From assembly GCA_045545665.1 (NCBI GenBank), contig JAZQBL010000018.1, positions 1-45,366 of the forward strand: 45,366 nucleotides of DNA. The letters run 5' to 3'. Below are positions 1 through 7,949 of the stretch, one piece after another (within the stretch, counting starts at the first letter, position 1; every line of letters begins with the position of its first letter). The notes under the pieces are model-generated. The model saw nothing but the letters and a program-made list of their open reading frames with translations, ran no database searches and was not told where the DNA came from. The translations under genes were made by a program, and so were the position numbers. This stretch comes from RGIG7213 sp045545665. GTDB taxonomy: Bacteria > Bacillota > Clostridia > Oscillospirales > CAG-272.

Positions 1-1
1 T

Positions 2-340
2 CCCGACGACGTAACAAAGACTCTTATGATGAGAACGGACCCCACGTGGCCCTGCACGTGGTTCACACCCCGCTGTGACGGTGTTGAAGGAAGTCCCTTC
101 AAGACGGCATACGAAGTGATGAATAACTGGGGAGCAAACCACGGTGCTATATCCTACGGACATATCGGAGCGGACCTCATTACGATGTGCTCAATGCTCA
201 GAATTCCCGTATGTATGCATAACGTGCCCACAGAGGATATATTCCGTCCTGCTGCTTGGAACGCATTCGGTATGGATAAAGAAGGCCAGGATTACCGTGC
301 ATGCCAGGCATACGGTCCTCTCTATAAGAATATCAGATAA
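2..340 (+). CDS. fucI: L-fucose isomerase, C-terminal part (5' end outside window)
   Basis: L-fucose isomerase converts L-fucose to L-fuculose, the first step of cytoplasmic fucose use. The reading frame is open from base 2 to a TAA and gives about 112 C-terminal residues. The run WGANHGAISYGHIGADLIT followed by SMLRIPVCMHNV and ending DYRACQAYGPLYK matches the conserved C-terminus of the FucI family as I remember it. The AUG at 26 is internal and not a start. A strong terminator follows 20 bases later, so this is the last gene of its transcript. A related aldose isomerase is the only real alternative. The substrate would be settled by the missing N-terminal part. Confidence 0.85.
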   Translation, partial: PDDVTKTLMMRTDPTWPCTWFTPRCDGVEGSPFKTAYEVMNNWGANHGAISYGHIGADLITMCSMLRIPVCMHNVPTEDIFRPAAWNAFGMDKEGQDYRACQAYGPLYKNIR

Positions 341-360
341 TTCAATAAACGATACTTTTA

Positions 361-393
361 CGCCCGAAAGGATAACCCCTTTCGGGCGTTTTT
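361..393 (+). terminator. Rho-independent terminator after fucI
   Basis: An 11-bp perfect GC-rich stem (361-371 with 378-388) closes a 6-base loop and is followed by five T at 389-393. It lies 20 bases past the fucI stop and ends the transcript entering from the left. Confidence 0.93.
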
Positions 394-458
394 ATGTTAA
401 AAAGCGCGATATCCGATTGATTTTTTTGATAAAACGAACAAAGTGTAAATTGTACAGC

Positions 459-477
459 ACAGATGTTGACAAATGTC
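459..477. promoter_or_regulatory. Probable BlaI operator: two ACA-NN-TGT dyads
   Basis: Two dyads, ACAGATGT (459-466) and ACAAATGT (469-476), lie one helical turn apart over the -35 region of the promoter for the downstream blaI-like gene. The BlaI/MecI family binds palindromes with an ACA-NN-TGT core, so autorepression is the natural reading. A third weaker palindrome, TGTCGACA, lies at 513-520. The core match is visible; binding is inferred. Confidence 0.65.
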
Positions 478-494
478 TATATCTGCGCTATATT
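466..494 (+). promoter_or_regulatory. Promoter of the blaI-like gene
   Basis: TTGACA (466-471), a 17-base spacer and TATATT (489-494). The proposed operator overlaps the -35 box. The leader runs about 135 bases to the GTG start and carries a small CCGC-TAT-GCGG hairpin (609-619) directly before the ribosome site. Confidence 0.7.
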
Positions 495-635
495 ATAATC
501 AAGGTAGACGTGTGTCGACAAATAGATCGGTGTAAAGCTTTATTGACCGTAACCGATTATTTTGTTTGATAATTATCACGTTTAAGAATGTATAAAATGT
601 TTTCATTGCCGCTATGCGGACGAAAGGAGATCATT

Positions 636-1016
636 GTGAAAAACGTTACATTATCCGAGGGTGAATGGAAGATAATGAAGCTTTTATGGGCTTCGCCTGA
701 TCTTTCACTCCGCGAAATAACAAATGCGCTTGATGAAGAAACAGGCTGGTCGCGTCCTACGGTTCACGTTATGCTCAAAAGGTTGATGGAAAAAGGGGCG
801 ATAGGACTTGATGACGGTGTAAAACCACGTAAATATTATTCAATTATAAAAAGATGTGACGTAGCACCCGAGGAAACGGAATCATTCTTAAACCGTGTGT
901 ACGACGGAAGCGTCGGTATGCTGTTTACAGCTCTCACGGAAAGAAAGAAGCTTTCGGAGGAAGATATCGCAGAGCTTCGTCGGATACTTGACGATGCAGA
1001 AAAGAAAGGGAATTAA
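636..1016 (+). CDS. blaI: BlaI/MecI-family winged-helix repressor
   Basis: A 126-residue DNA-binding repressor of the BlaI/MecI/CopY family. These are dimeric winged-helix proteins that repress their own gene, a cognate sensor-protease and a target operon until cleaved. The N-terminal segment (LSEGEWKIMKLLW, then LREITNAL, then WSRPTVHVMLKRLMEKG) is the typical winged helix, with a C-terminal dimer helix rich in charged residues. I place the start at GTG 636 because AAAGGAGA (623-630) sits five bases upstream; an AUG at 588 has no such site. A BlaR1-like gene begins four bases after the stop. Because that partner carries a nonsense codon, the repressor may now be uncoupled from its inducer. 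The true regulon, antibiotic or otherwise, cannot be told from this window. Confidence 0.88.
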   Translation: MKNVTLSEGEWKIMKLLWASPDLSLREITNALDEETGWSRPTVHVMLKRLMEKGAIGLDDGVKPRKYYSIIKRCDVAPEETESFLNRVYDGSVGMLFTALTERKKLSEEDIAELRRILDDAEKKGN

Positions 1017-1019
1017 ACC

Positions 1020-2627
1020 GTGATCGAATATATTTTATCTGTATCATTACTTATCGTCGCTGTTCTTATCATTCGCGCTATATTTCGCAAAACGATATCA
1101 CCGAAAGTGATATATGCGTTGTGACTCGTCGTTGTCATAAGAATGGTTTTACCGATATCTTTGTTTGAAGTCACCGTTACGGTTCCCGAATTTTTACATA
1201 CCGAGCAAAACGGTAACGAAGAACAGAGTCAAACACCGCCGATACTTGAAAACGGTGACAATGAAAATGATTTAACCGAAAATATTCCCATACAGACGTT
1301 ACCGATAACGCCGATAATACCGGGTGAGCAAGAACAGATCCCACCGGCAGCCCTTCCCACAACACCTATAGCACCGAGTGAGCCTGAACCTGTAATACCG
1401 AACAAACCCGATTTAATAGAACCGAGCACCCCCGGGCCTGAGACTCCGATCGAGCCCGAAAAACCCATCAAAAAAACTATTTCTTTTACATATGTCGATG
1501 TAATAAACACGGTGTGGCTTGCAGGTGTGCTTGCTGTAGAATGGTGGGTAATATTTACTGCCTCGTCTTACGAGGAAAAACTTCGCAAAAACTGTAAGTT
1601 TTATAAAAATATCGGCAGAACGAAAGTGTATATCTCGGAGAGTGCAGATGTTCCGTGCGTTGCGGGGGTTATACCGTCTGTTTACATCACGCCCGAATCG
1701 GTAAACAGCGGTAATGATGATCTCATTATGCTTCACGAATATTGTCATATCCGCCACGGTGACCATATCTGGTCCGTTGTACGTGCACTTGCACTTATCG
1801 TGTTTTGGTGGAATCCGCTTGTGTGGATAGCCGCCGGTGTATCAAAACGCGATGCAGAGCTTGCTTGTGATGACTCCGTTGCTTCAAAGCTAAGCTATGA
1901 AGAACGTATAAAGTACGCAAACATCCTTATTGATACGATTCCACAGAAAAGAAAATACGCTGTCGGACTCGGCAGTGCGCCTATGAAAGAGAGGATAATT
2001 ATGCTGACGACTGAAAAGAAAAACAAAATATTATGTATCGTTCTTGCGATAATACTTGCACTGTGTGCTGTCGGATGTTCGTTTACTTCATTTGGTGAGA
2101 ATGAAACAACACAGCAGAACCCCGAAACAGTACCTCCTGCTGAAGATACAGAACCCGACGATACCGATGCTGACACAGAATCCGACGTACAGACAACACA
2201 AAAACCTGACTCCGGTGAGACGGCACCGCAAACGGATACGCCGAAAGATTCGGAAGAAAATACAGCGAACGATAATTACAGATTGATCGTAAACGGCAAA
2301 GATATAACAGAAGGAAATCATATTTTTATTTACGAAGACGATACAGCGGAACTTCCTTTTGTGGCGGTTATGGAAGCACTGGGGGCGAAAATTGATCGGC
2401 AAGGAGATACATTTACATTTGTATTTGAAGATAATACTTTAACTTTGGATATAGGCAAAAAAGATTTCGGTCTCCCCATACCTCCGGGGTCTACGAAATG
2501 TATACGTAAGACTTATGACGGTGAAATTGTAATAGACAGCACTTCAGCTGCATATTTTATCGCCGTAAAAATGGGAGCGAATATGAAAATAGACTATAGC
2601 GAAAAAACTGTAACAATAGGAACGTGA
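1020..2627 (+). pseudogene. BlaR1-like M56 sensor-protease, interrupted by an in-frame TGA
   Basis: A membrane zinc metalloprotease of family M56, the expected partner that inactivates BlaI. The frame starts at GTG 1020 with a purine-rich site just before it. TM1 is encoded, then TGA at 1122-1124 stands where the TM2 sequence (YAL-stop-LVVVIRMVLP) would be expected to have Trp; TGG to TGA is one base. TGA is a normal stop elsewhere here (purN, purO, rsmA), so this is a nonsense mutation, an assembly error or readthrough. Beyond it come a proline-rich insert of about 85 residues, TM3, the zinc site HEYCH (codons 239-243 from the GTG) with the ELACD motif, a further membrane segment, an acidic Thr-rich linker, and a C-terminal domain resembling copper-amine-oxidase N-terminal repeats. 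No penicillin-binding sensor domain is present. AUG 1143 could restart translation but lacks a ribosome site. Confidence 0.8.
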
Positions 2628-2633
2628 AAGCAG

Positions 2634-2662
2634 TTGAAATGCTTGCGATATTGTGATATAAT
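2634..2662 (+). promoter_or_regulatory. Promoter of the LRR-like gene
   Basis: TTGAAA (2634-2639), 17 bases, then TATAAT (2657-2662) preceded by an extended TGA. It begins seven bases after the upstream stop, and AAAGGAGG (2675-2682) follows, so this gene is an independent unit. Confidence 0.8.
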
Positions 2663-2688
2663 CAAAAAAACGGCAAAGGAGGATCTAT

Positions 2689-3525
2689 ATGAAAGACGAA
2701 TGGTTTATACACGTTGATGACGAAGAAAAAAGATTATTTGTTTCAAGAGAAAAACTAAATCCGAGCGGTGCTTTTTCACCGTGTAATATGACAGCTGATG
2801 ATGTTGATTATGAAATGAGTAAAGGGAAAAATAAAAAGATCCTTGAAATTTGCGGAATGGAGCAAAAAAGTTTTGAATATTTTGTTGAAAAATACGGAGA
2901 AAGTTACGAATATCTTAGTTTTTTCAAATGTCAGCTCATATCTGATTTTTCGCCTCTTGAAAAACTGAAAAATTTGGAGGGTGTCAGTATTTTTTGGAAC
3001 ATTCGCACCAATACTTTGTGGGATATGTCCCAAAATCCAAAGCTTGAATATTTAAAGTTGATCGATACCAAAAAAATTGCATCCGATCCTATTATCCTGC
3101 AAAAGGCAAAATACTTAAAAACCGTTGAATTTCACGGCGATATAGACTCTCCGTATCCGATGAAAAGCCTGGAATGGATGAAAGGAATGGAAAAGCTTGA
3201 AAACGTAAAGCTTCATCTGATAAAACTTGAAGACAGAAACACGGATGTACTCGGATCCGTTCCGAACTTAAAAAGGTTTGATTTTCCCGCAGGAATGTTT
3301 ACAACGGAGGAAATTGCGTATATGTGTGCGAAATATCCGCATATCAAGGGAAACTCAATGGGGGCATACAATACCGAAGACGCCATATTGAACGATGTCA
3401 GAATTTGCGGATACAGAAAACCGGGACTTGATCTGCCCAAAGGACAGGCAAGACTTGATAAATACATAAAAGAATTTGAAAATTTGGTGGAGAAATATAG
3501 ATCCGAGCTTAATAACGACGTGTAA
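2689..3525 (+). CDS. Uncharacterized leucine-rich-repeat-like protein
   Basis: A 278-residue soluble protein without signal peptide or membrane segment. Residues about 85-215 show irregular LRR-like strands spaced 20-25 residues apart (SPLEKLKNLEGVSIF, NPKLEYLKLI, AKYLKTVEF, MEKLENVKLH, VPNLKRFDF). This suggests a short solenoid for protein binding. The C-terminus (about 250-278) is a charged helix. The ribosome site is strong (AAAGGAGG) and the promoter is its own. Base use is AT-richer than in neighbouring metabolic genes, in line with an accessory gene. No catalytic motif is visible. The fold call is moderate; the function is unknown. Confidence 0.6.
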   Translation: MKDEWFIHVDDEEKRLFVSREKLNPSGAFSPCNMTADDVDYEMSKGKNKKILEICGMEQKSFEYFVEKYGESYEYLSFFKCQLISDFSPLEKLKNLEGVSIFWNIRTNTLWDMSQNPKLEYLKLIDTKKIASDPIILQKAKYLKTVEFHGDIDSPYPMKSLEWMKGMEKLENVKLHLIKLEDRNTDVLGSVPNLKRFDFPAGMFTTEEIAYMCAKYPHIKGNSMGAYNTEDAILNDVRICGYRKPGLDLPKGQARLDKYIKEFENLVEKYRSELNNDV

Positions 3526-3556
3526 CAGGTTTTGCAATTAATATTTACTGAAATAG

Positions 3557-3585
3557 TTGAAATATTGTACAAATTATGGTAATAT
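3557..3585 (+). promoter_or_regulatory. Promoter of the GH99-like gene
   Basis: TTGAAA (3557-3562), a 17-base spacer and TAATAT (3580-3585); a TATAAA three bases on is an alternative -10. It lies in the 98-base gap before the AUG at 3624. Confidence 0.55.
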
Positions 3586-3623
3586 AAATTATCAAAGCAA
3601 AAAGTTATTGAAAGGGAAAAGAA

Positions 3624-4667
3624 ATGAATAAAAAACAGTACGGATTGGATATTACAGATAAAAAGGACCTGGTGGGTATTTGTTATACGATGTGGTTCAA
3701 TGCCGTTCACGGTATGGGGGACGATCCCGTAACGAGTGCGTTGAACGTAGCCGAGCTTACAGAAAAATACGGCTGGAGTGCCGAATACGGCTTCGGTAAC
3801 GCAGAGGAACAGCACAACGATATGTACAGCTTCCATTATTGGTCCGAACCTGCACAGGGATATTACCGCAGTACGGATAAACAGGCGCACCGCCGTAATC
3901 TTACGATGCTTCAGAATGCAGGTGTTGACTTTTTGGTGCTTGATTTCACATTTGCCGATGAAGGCTCTGTGAATAATAAAGATTTCTGGGATCACCACGT
4001 TGAATATTCGTCGATCGCTTTGCTCGATACGATAACGGAAATGCGTGCCGAAGGACTCAAGACTCCCTACGTTGTTATGTGGCCCAATACCGTTGAAGCG
4101 TTTGAAGTGTTTTACGAAAAGTTTTACGGCGTTGAAAAGTGGAAGGACTGCTTCGTTTATTGGAACGGTAAACCCTTTGCGCTTCATTGGAGATATAAAG
4201 CGACCGAAACGGATAAGTTTACAACGCGTGCCATGTACGGCTTGCAGGAAAAGGTATCGACAGGACAGTGGAGCTATATCGAACCCAATAACACGATAAC
4301 TGTTTCCTATGATGCAAACGGCGAACCCGAACACGTCGGTGTATCAGTTGCAATGCAGGCGACGTATATGTCGGATATGGAAACGGCGCACGGAAGACAG
4401 GGCGGCAGATTCTGGAATTCACAGTGGAAAACGGCGTTTGATGTTCATCCCAAAATAGTTACCGTCACGTGGTGGAACGAATGGTGCGCTCAGCTTTTCT
4501 GTGTCGACGGAAAATACGTATTTACGGATAATTTCAATCAGGAATTCAGCCGTGATATAGAACCTATGAAAGGCGGACACGGCGACCTTTATTACCGCTG
4601 GTTGTGTGAATACATACGCGCGTACAAGGCGCACGAGAAATGCCCCGAGCTGTTTGAGAAAAATTAA
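3624..4667 (+). CDS. GH99/GH71-like TIM-barrel protein, putative glycoside hydrolase
   Basis: A 347-residue protein with no signal peptide, so probably cytoplasmic. It is rich in aromatic residues and reads like the GH99/GH71-like barrel group: an N-terminal strand (LVGICYTMWFNA), a strand ending in acid (AGVDFLVLDFTF, about residues 99-110), a later strand (TPYVVMWPN), and a C-terminal strand with WWNEW (about residue 284) that often carries catalytic or binding acids in this superfamily. GAAAGGG precedes the AUG. The gene stands alone with its own promoter. The substrate is not evident. The family call is by motif recall only; another TIM-barrel carbohydrate enzyme is possible. Confidence 0.5.
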   Translation: MNKKQYGLDITDKKDLVGICYTMWFNAVHGMGDDPVTSALNVAELTEKYGWSAEYGFGNAEEQHNDMYSFHYWSEPAQGYYRSTDKQAHRRNLTMLQNAGVDFLVLDFTFADEGSVNNKDFWDHHVEYSSIALLDTITEMRAEGLKTPYVVMWPNTVEAFEVFYEKFYGVEKWKDCFVYWNGKPFALHWRYKATETDKFTTRAMYGLQEKVSTGQWSYIEPNNTITVSYDANGEPEHVGVSVAMQATYMSDMETAHGRQGGRFWNSQWKTAFDVHPKIVTVTWWNEWCAQLFCVDGKYVFTDNFNQEFSRDIEPMKGGHGDLYYRWLCEYIRAYKAHEKCPELFEKN

Positions 4668-4692
4668 AAAGCATCCTCTTTTGAAAGTGTGA

Positions 4693-4828
4693 TGTTAACA
4701 ATAATTGGTCGTGCAAATTAGTGTAAATGAACACTTAGTGTTATTTTTGATAAAAATATGCTATAAATAACACACATCGGTGTTTAAAAATCACAAAAGT
4801 GTCGACCGGTTTTGTTAAAAATAACATT
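4693..4828. promoter_or_regulatory. Cluster of TGTTA/TAACA dyads upstream of hppA
   Basis: The 294-base gap before hppA is very AT-rich and holds several inverted repeats on one theme: TGTTAACA (4693-4700), GTGTTATTT paired with AAATAACAC (4738-4746 and 4765-4773), and TGTTA-AAAA-TAACA (4815-4828). They precede the promoter. They may be repressor sites or chance AT-rich palindromes; no known regulator is assigned. Confidence 0.35.
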
Positions 4829-4855
4829 TTTGATAAAATTATTGCATTTGCTATT

Positions 4856-4884
4856 GACAAAATGAAAGTGTTTTGATATTATAA
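4856..4884 (+). promoter_or_regulatory. Promoter of hppA
   Basis: TTGACA (4856-4861), 17 bases and TATTAT (4879-4884) with an extended TGA; an overlapping TATAAT at 4882 has a 20-base spacer. GGGAGGAG (4948-4955) is the ribosome site for the AUG at 4962. Confidence 0.8.
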
Positions 4885-4961
4885 TTGTAATATAGTTGTT
4901 CACGTTTTACCGTGTTAAACAGCTGAAATTATTTTAACTTTCTTTTTGGGAGGAGTTATTT

Positions 4962-7067
4962 ATGGATCTGTCATTACTTGCACCCGTGGGTGCTGTGATT
5001 GCTTTGGTCTTCGCTTTGTACAATGCAATGAAAGTGAAAAAAGCCGATCAGGGCAGTGAAAAGGTAAGAGAGCTTTCCAAGTCTATTGCTCAGGGCGCCA
5101 ACGCATATCTTAAAAGACAGTATAAAACTGTTATAATTTTCTTTGCTTTTGCGTTTGTTGCGTTCCTCGTACTTTCGTTTATTAAACCTGAAGGAAATAC
5201 ACTTATTTCCAAATATACGCCCTTTGCGTTCCTTACAGGAGGTACTTTCTCGGCTCTTTCGGGATATCTCGGTATGAAGATCGCTACAATGGGCAACGGC
5301 AGAACGGCAACAGCTGCAGAAAAAAGCCTTAACAAAGGTTTGCGTGTTGCTTTTTCTGCAGGTTCCGTTATGGGATTTGTCGTTGTCGGTCTCGGCCTTC
5401 TCGATATTTCCATCTGGTACGTTTTGCTCAGATTCGTTTTTGATCTGACAACGACTGAGATCGGTGCAAATATGGTAACGTTCGGCATCGGTGCTTCGAC
5501 TATGGCGATATTTGCACGTGTCGGCGGCGGTATCTTCACAAAAGCGGCAGACGTCGGTGCTGACCTTGTAGGTAAGGTTGAAGCGGGTATTCCCGAAGAT
5601 GATGCAAGAAACCCCGCTACTATCGCCGATAACGTAGGTGATAACGTAGGTGACGTTGCAGGTATGGGTGCTGACCTTTACGAGTCTTACGTAGGTTCTA
5701 TCGTTTCCGCACTTTCTCTTGCAGTTGCTGCAGGCTTTACGTCGTTTGATAAAATGACACTTCCTTTGCTTCTTGCAGTTCTCGGTGTCGTTTGTTCGGT
5801 TATCGGTACTTTCTTCGTACGTTGCGGTGAAAGCACGGATCAAAAAGTCCTTCTTTCCGCTTTAAGACGCGGTACGTACATAAGCGCTATCGCATTTGCA
5901 GTCGGTGCATTTCCCCTTATCTGGTTCATACTCGGTAAGGAATATATAGGTATATACGGTGCCGTTGTTTCGGGTCTGCTTGCAGGCGTATTGATAGGTT
6001 ATTTCACAGAATATTTTACATCAGATACGTATAAACCCACGCAGAAGCTGGCGGCAACTTCCGAAACGGGTTCCGCTACGATAATCATCGGCGGTTTCTC
6101 CCTCGGTCTTAAGAGCTGTGTTGCTCCTATTATCATAGTTGCAGTTTCGGTTTTGGTATCGTTCTTCGTTTCCGGCGGCGACCTCGGTGAAGGTATGAAT
6201 ATGGGCTTGTTCGGTATTGCTATTTCTGCCGTCGGTATGCTTTCAACGCTCGGTATCACACTTGCAACCGATGCTTACGGCCCCATTGCGGACAACGCAG
6301 GCGGTATTGCGCAGATGGCAGGTATGGATGAAGTTGTAAGAGAAAGAACAGATGCACTTGACTCTCTCGGTAACACAACAGCTGCAACGGGTAAGGGCTT
6401 TGCTATAGGCTCTGCCGCTCTTACGGCACTTTCGCTTATCGTTGCTTTCAAACAGCAGATCGAAGCTATGGGTGTTGAATTTGTAACAGAGATCATCAAC
6501 CCCGTTGTTATTATCGGTGTGTTTGTCGGCGCTATGCTTCCGTATGTATTTGCGGCTTTGACGATGGAAGCTGTCGGAAATGCGGCGCAGAGTATCGTTG
6601 TCGAAGTAAGACGTCAGTTCAGAGAAATTACCGGTATTATGGAAGGTACGGCAAAACCCGACTACAGAAGATGTGTTGACCTTTGTACAAAATCATCGCT
6701 TCACTACATGATCGCTCCTTCGGTTCTTGCTGTGCTTACACCTATAGTTGTCGGAATACTTCTCGGTCCGTCCGGTATTGCGGGTATGCTTTGCGGTGCG
6801 GTCGTTTCAGGATTCCTTTTGGCTATCCTTATGTCAAACGCAGGCGGTGCTTGGGATAACGCAAAGAAGTATATCGAAGGCGGAAATCACGGCGGTAAGG
6901 GAAGTGACTGCCACAAAGCGGCAGTTGTCGGTGACACGGTCGGTGACCCCTTCAAGGATACAAGCGGACCTTCTATAAACATTCTTATCAAGCTTCTTTC
7001 GATCGTATCCATTGTATTTGCTTACATAATTGCAAACTACAACGTGGTCGGTTACTTTATAAAATAA
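4962..7067 (+). CDS. hppA: Membrane-bound ion-translocating pyrophosphatase
   Basis: A 701-residue polytopic pump that hydrolyses pyrophosphate and moves H+ or Na+ across the cytoplasmic membrane, saving energy from biosynthetic PPi. The signature DVGADLVGKVE (197-207) with following acids (DDARNPATIADNVGDNVGD) binds Mg-PPi. GADLYESYVGS (236-246) carries the membrane glutamate of the gate. GNTTAATGKG (470-479) has Ala474 and Gly477, the pair known for the K+-dependent subclass; K+-independent pumps have Lys and Thr there. The C-terminal GGAWDNAKKYIE and VGDTVGDPFKDTSGPS complete the active site. Length is normal (about 660-770). It is monocistronic, with its own promoter and a tetraloop terminator. 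Whether Na+ or H+ is moved cannot be settled by eye. Confidence 0.97.
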   Translation: MDLSLLAPVGAVIALVFALYNAMKVKKADQGSEKVRELSKSIAQGANAYLKRQYKTVIIFFAFAFVAFLVLSFIKPEGNTLISKYTPFAFLTGGTFSALSGYLGMKIATMGNGRTATAAEKSLNKGLRVAFSAGSVMGFVVVGLGLLDISIWYVLLRFVFDLTTTEIGANMVTFGIGASTMAIFARVGGGIFTKAADVGADLVGKVEAGIPEDDARNPATIADNVGDNVGDVAGMGADLYESYVGSIVSALSLAVAAGFTSFDKMTLPLLLAVLGVVCSVIGTFFVRCGESTDQKVLLSALRRGTYISAIAFAVGAFPLIWFILGKEYIGIYGAVVSGLLAGVLIGYFTEYFTSDTYKPTQKLAATSETGSATIIIGGFSLGLKSCVAPIIIVAVSVLVSFFVSGGDLGEGMNMGLFGIAISAVGMLSTLGITLATDAYGPIADNAGGIAQMAGMDEVVRERTDALDSLGNTTAATGKGFAIGSAALTALSLIVAFKQQIEAMGVEFVTEIINPVVIIGVFVGAMLPYVFAALTMEAVGNAAQSIVVEVRRQFREITGIMEGTAKPDYRRCVDLCTKSSLHYMIAPSVLAVLTPIVVGILLGPSGIAGMLCGAVVSGFLLAILMSNAGGAWDNAKKYIEGGNHGGKGSDCHKAAVVGDTVGDPFKDTSGPSINILIKLLSIVSIVFAYIIANYNVVGYFIK

Positions 7068-7073
7068 AATTTT

Positions 7074-7100
7074 GGGCATATCGAAAGGTATGCCCTTTTT
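7074..7100 (+). terminator. Terminator after hppA
   Basis: A 9-bp stem (7074-7082 with 7087-7095, one G-U pair) with a GAAA tetraloop is followed by TTTTT (7096-7100). It lies six bases past the hppA stop. From here to 7248 I see only AT-rich sequence without a gene. Confidence 0.93.
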
Positions 7101-7248
7101 CTTTGATTGAATATTTGAAACAGAACATTTTGAAATGCAAATTTCCGTGGAAATAAGATTTATGGCGTAACAGAATTTTGAAAGGGGAAAAACAGTTCTT
7201 TTTTTGTTATATTAAGCCGTTTTTTTTCAAAAAAAGTATTTTCGGGTA

Positions 7249-7277
7249 TTGAAATAATTATAAAAATATGTTATATT
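7249..7277 (+). promoter_or_regulatory. Promoter of the purine operon
   Basis: TTGAAA (7249-7254), 17 bases, TATATT (7272-7277) in a very AT-rich tract. The start point would be near 7284, leaving a leader of about 160 bases before purE. A PurR-type box was not recognised. Confidence 0.65.
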
Positions 7278-7283
7278 ATATTA

Positions 7284-7411
7284 TAGATATTGTTGCCCGA
7301 AAGGAAGGTCGGTTTTTATGAATTACAGTGTTCTTTTTACTCGCCTGTTTTCTTCGGGATATTTGTATACATTTTTGTTCGCCAAAGGTTTTTTATCCTT
7401 TGGCGGGTTTT
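7284..7411 (+). promoter_or_regulatory. Structured leader / probable attenuator of the pur operon
   Basis: The leader RNA can close a domain by pairing CCCGAA (7296-7301) with TTCGGG (7353-7358), with AU-rich pairs outside. It then forms a 9-bp hairpin CGCCAAAGG/CCTTTGGCG (7380-7388 with 7397-7405) followed by GGTTTTG, an attenuator-like terminator 40 bases before purE. A short ORF starts inside the first domain and ends just past the hairpin. This is the layout of a riboswitch or a translated attenuator. I could not match it to purine, PRPP or ZTP aptamer consensus from memory. Confidence 0.5.
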
Positions 7412-7416
7412 GTTAA
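7318..7416 (+). CDS. Possible 32-codon leader peptide of the pur operon
   Basis: ATG 7318 has a good ribosome site AAGGAAGG (7301-7308) and reads 32 residues to TAA. The peptide is hydrophobic with eight Phe and no purine-linked codon run. Its 3' part covers both arms of the terminator-like hairpin, so its translation would change folding of that hairpin. It could be a true leader peptide, a tiny membrane peptide, or chance. It ends 30 bases before the purE start. Confidence 0.35.
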   Translation: MNYSVLFTRLFSSGYLYTFLFAKGFLSFGGFC

Positions 7417-7446
7417 TACAAAAATATTTGATTTTTCGGAGGATGT

Positions 7447-7935
7447 ATGAAAAAAGTTGCAGTTGTTATGGGATCTGACAGCGACTTTCCCGTCGTTGAA
7501 GGTGCTGTAAAAATATTGAAGGAATACGGTGTTCCGTTTGAGGCACATATATTTTCGGCTCACCGCACACCCGTAGAAGCAAAGACGTTTTTTGAAAGTG
7601 CAAAGGATAACGGCTTCGGCGTTATCATATGCGCCGCAGGAATGGCGGCACACCTTGCAGGTGCGGCGGCGGCGAATACGACGCTTCCCGTTATCGGTAT
7701 ACCGATGAAGTCGGCAGCGCTTGACGGTATGGATGCACTTTTGTCAACGGTTCAGATGCCGACGGGACTTCCCGTTGCAACAGTTGCCATAAACGGCGCA
7801 AAGAATGCCGCACACCTGGCAATACAGATGATCGCTCTTACCGATGATGCACTTGCCGAAAAGCTCGTTTCAGCAAGAGCAAAAATGCGTGAAGACGTGC
7901 TTAAAAAAGATAAAGAACTTCAGGAAAAAATATAA
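7447..7935 (+). CDS. purE: N5-carboxyaminoimidazole ribonucleotide mutase (class I PurE)
   Basis: PurE shifts the carboxyl group of N5-CAIR to make CAIR in de novo purine synthesis. The 162-residue protein has the N-terminal GSDSDFPVV phosphate loop, SAHRTP (35-40) with the catalytic His, and the GMAAHLAG and QMPTGLPVATVA segments of class I PurE. Class II enzymes have SAHKT and a different C-terminal half. Class I normally needs PurK, which is not in this window. GGAGG (7438-7442) precedes the AUG. It is the first enzyme gene of a tight seven-gene pur cluster; purM follows after 14 bases. Confidence 0.95.
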   Translation: MKKVAVVMGSDSDFPVVEGAVKILKEYGVPFEAHIFSAHRTPVEAKTFFESAKDNGFGVIICAAGMAAHLAGAAAANTTLPVIGIPMKSAALDGMDALLSTVQMPTGLPVATVAINGAKNAAHLAIQMIALTDDALAEKLVSARAKMREDVLKKDKELQEKI

Positions 7936-7949
7936 GGAAGGTTTTGAAA

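Noticed and set aside
144..569. 141-codon plus frame from inside fucI into the intergenic gap
   Set aside because: Overlaps the end of fucI, crosses the terminator, the blaI promoter and operator; no ribosome site.
1122..1124. TGA read as Trp or selenocysteine
   Set aside because: TGA is used as an ordinary stop in purN, purO and rsmA here, TGG is used for Trp, and no selenocysteine-type structure was recognised.
3213..4334. 373-codon minus-strand frame
   Set aside because: It lies antisense to the LRR-like and GH99-like genes, has no ribosome site and a composition typical of a shadow frame.
4974..5843. 289-codon minus-strand frame in hppA
   Set aside because: Antisense of a highly conserved gene; Cys/Arg/Ser-rich and without motifs.
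7284..7411. Known purine, PRPP or ZTP riboswitch before purE
   Set aside because: The conserved cores I remember for these classes are absent; left as an unclassified leader.
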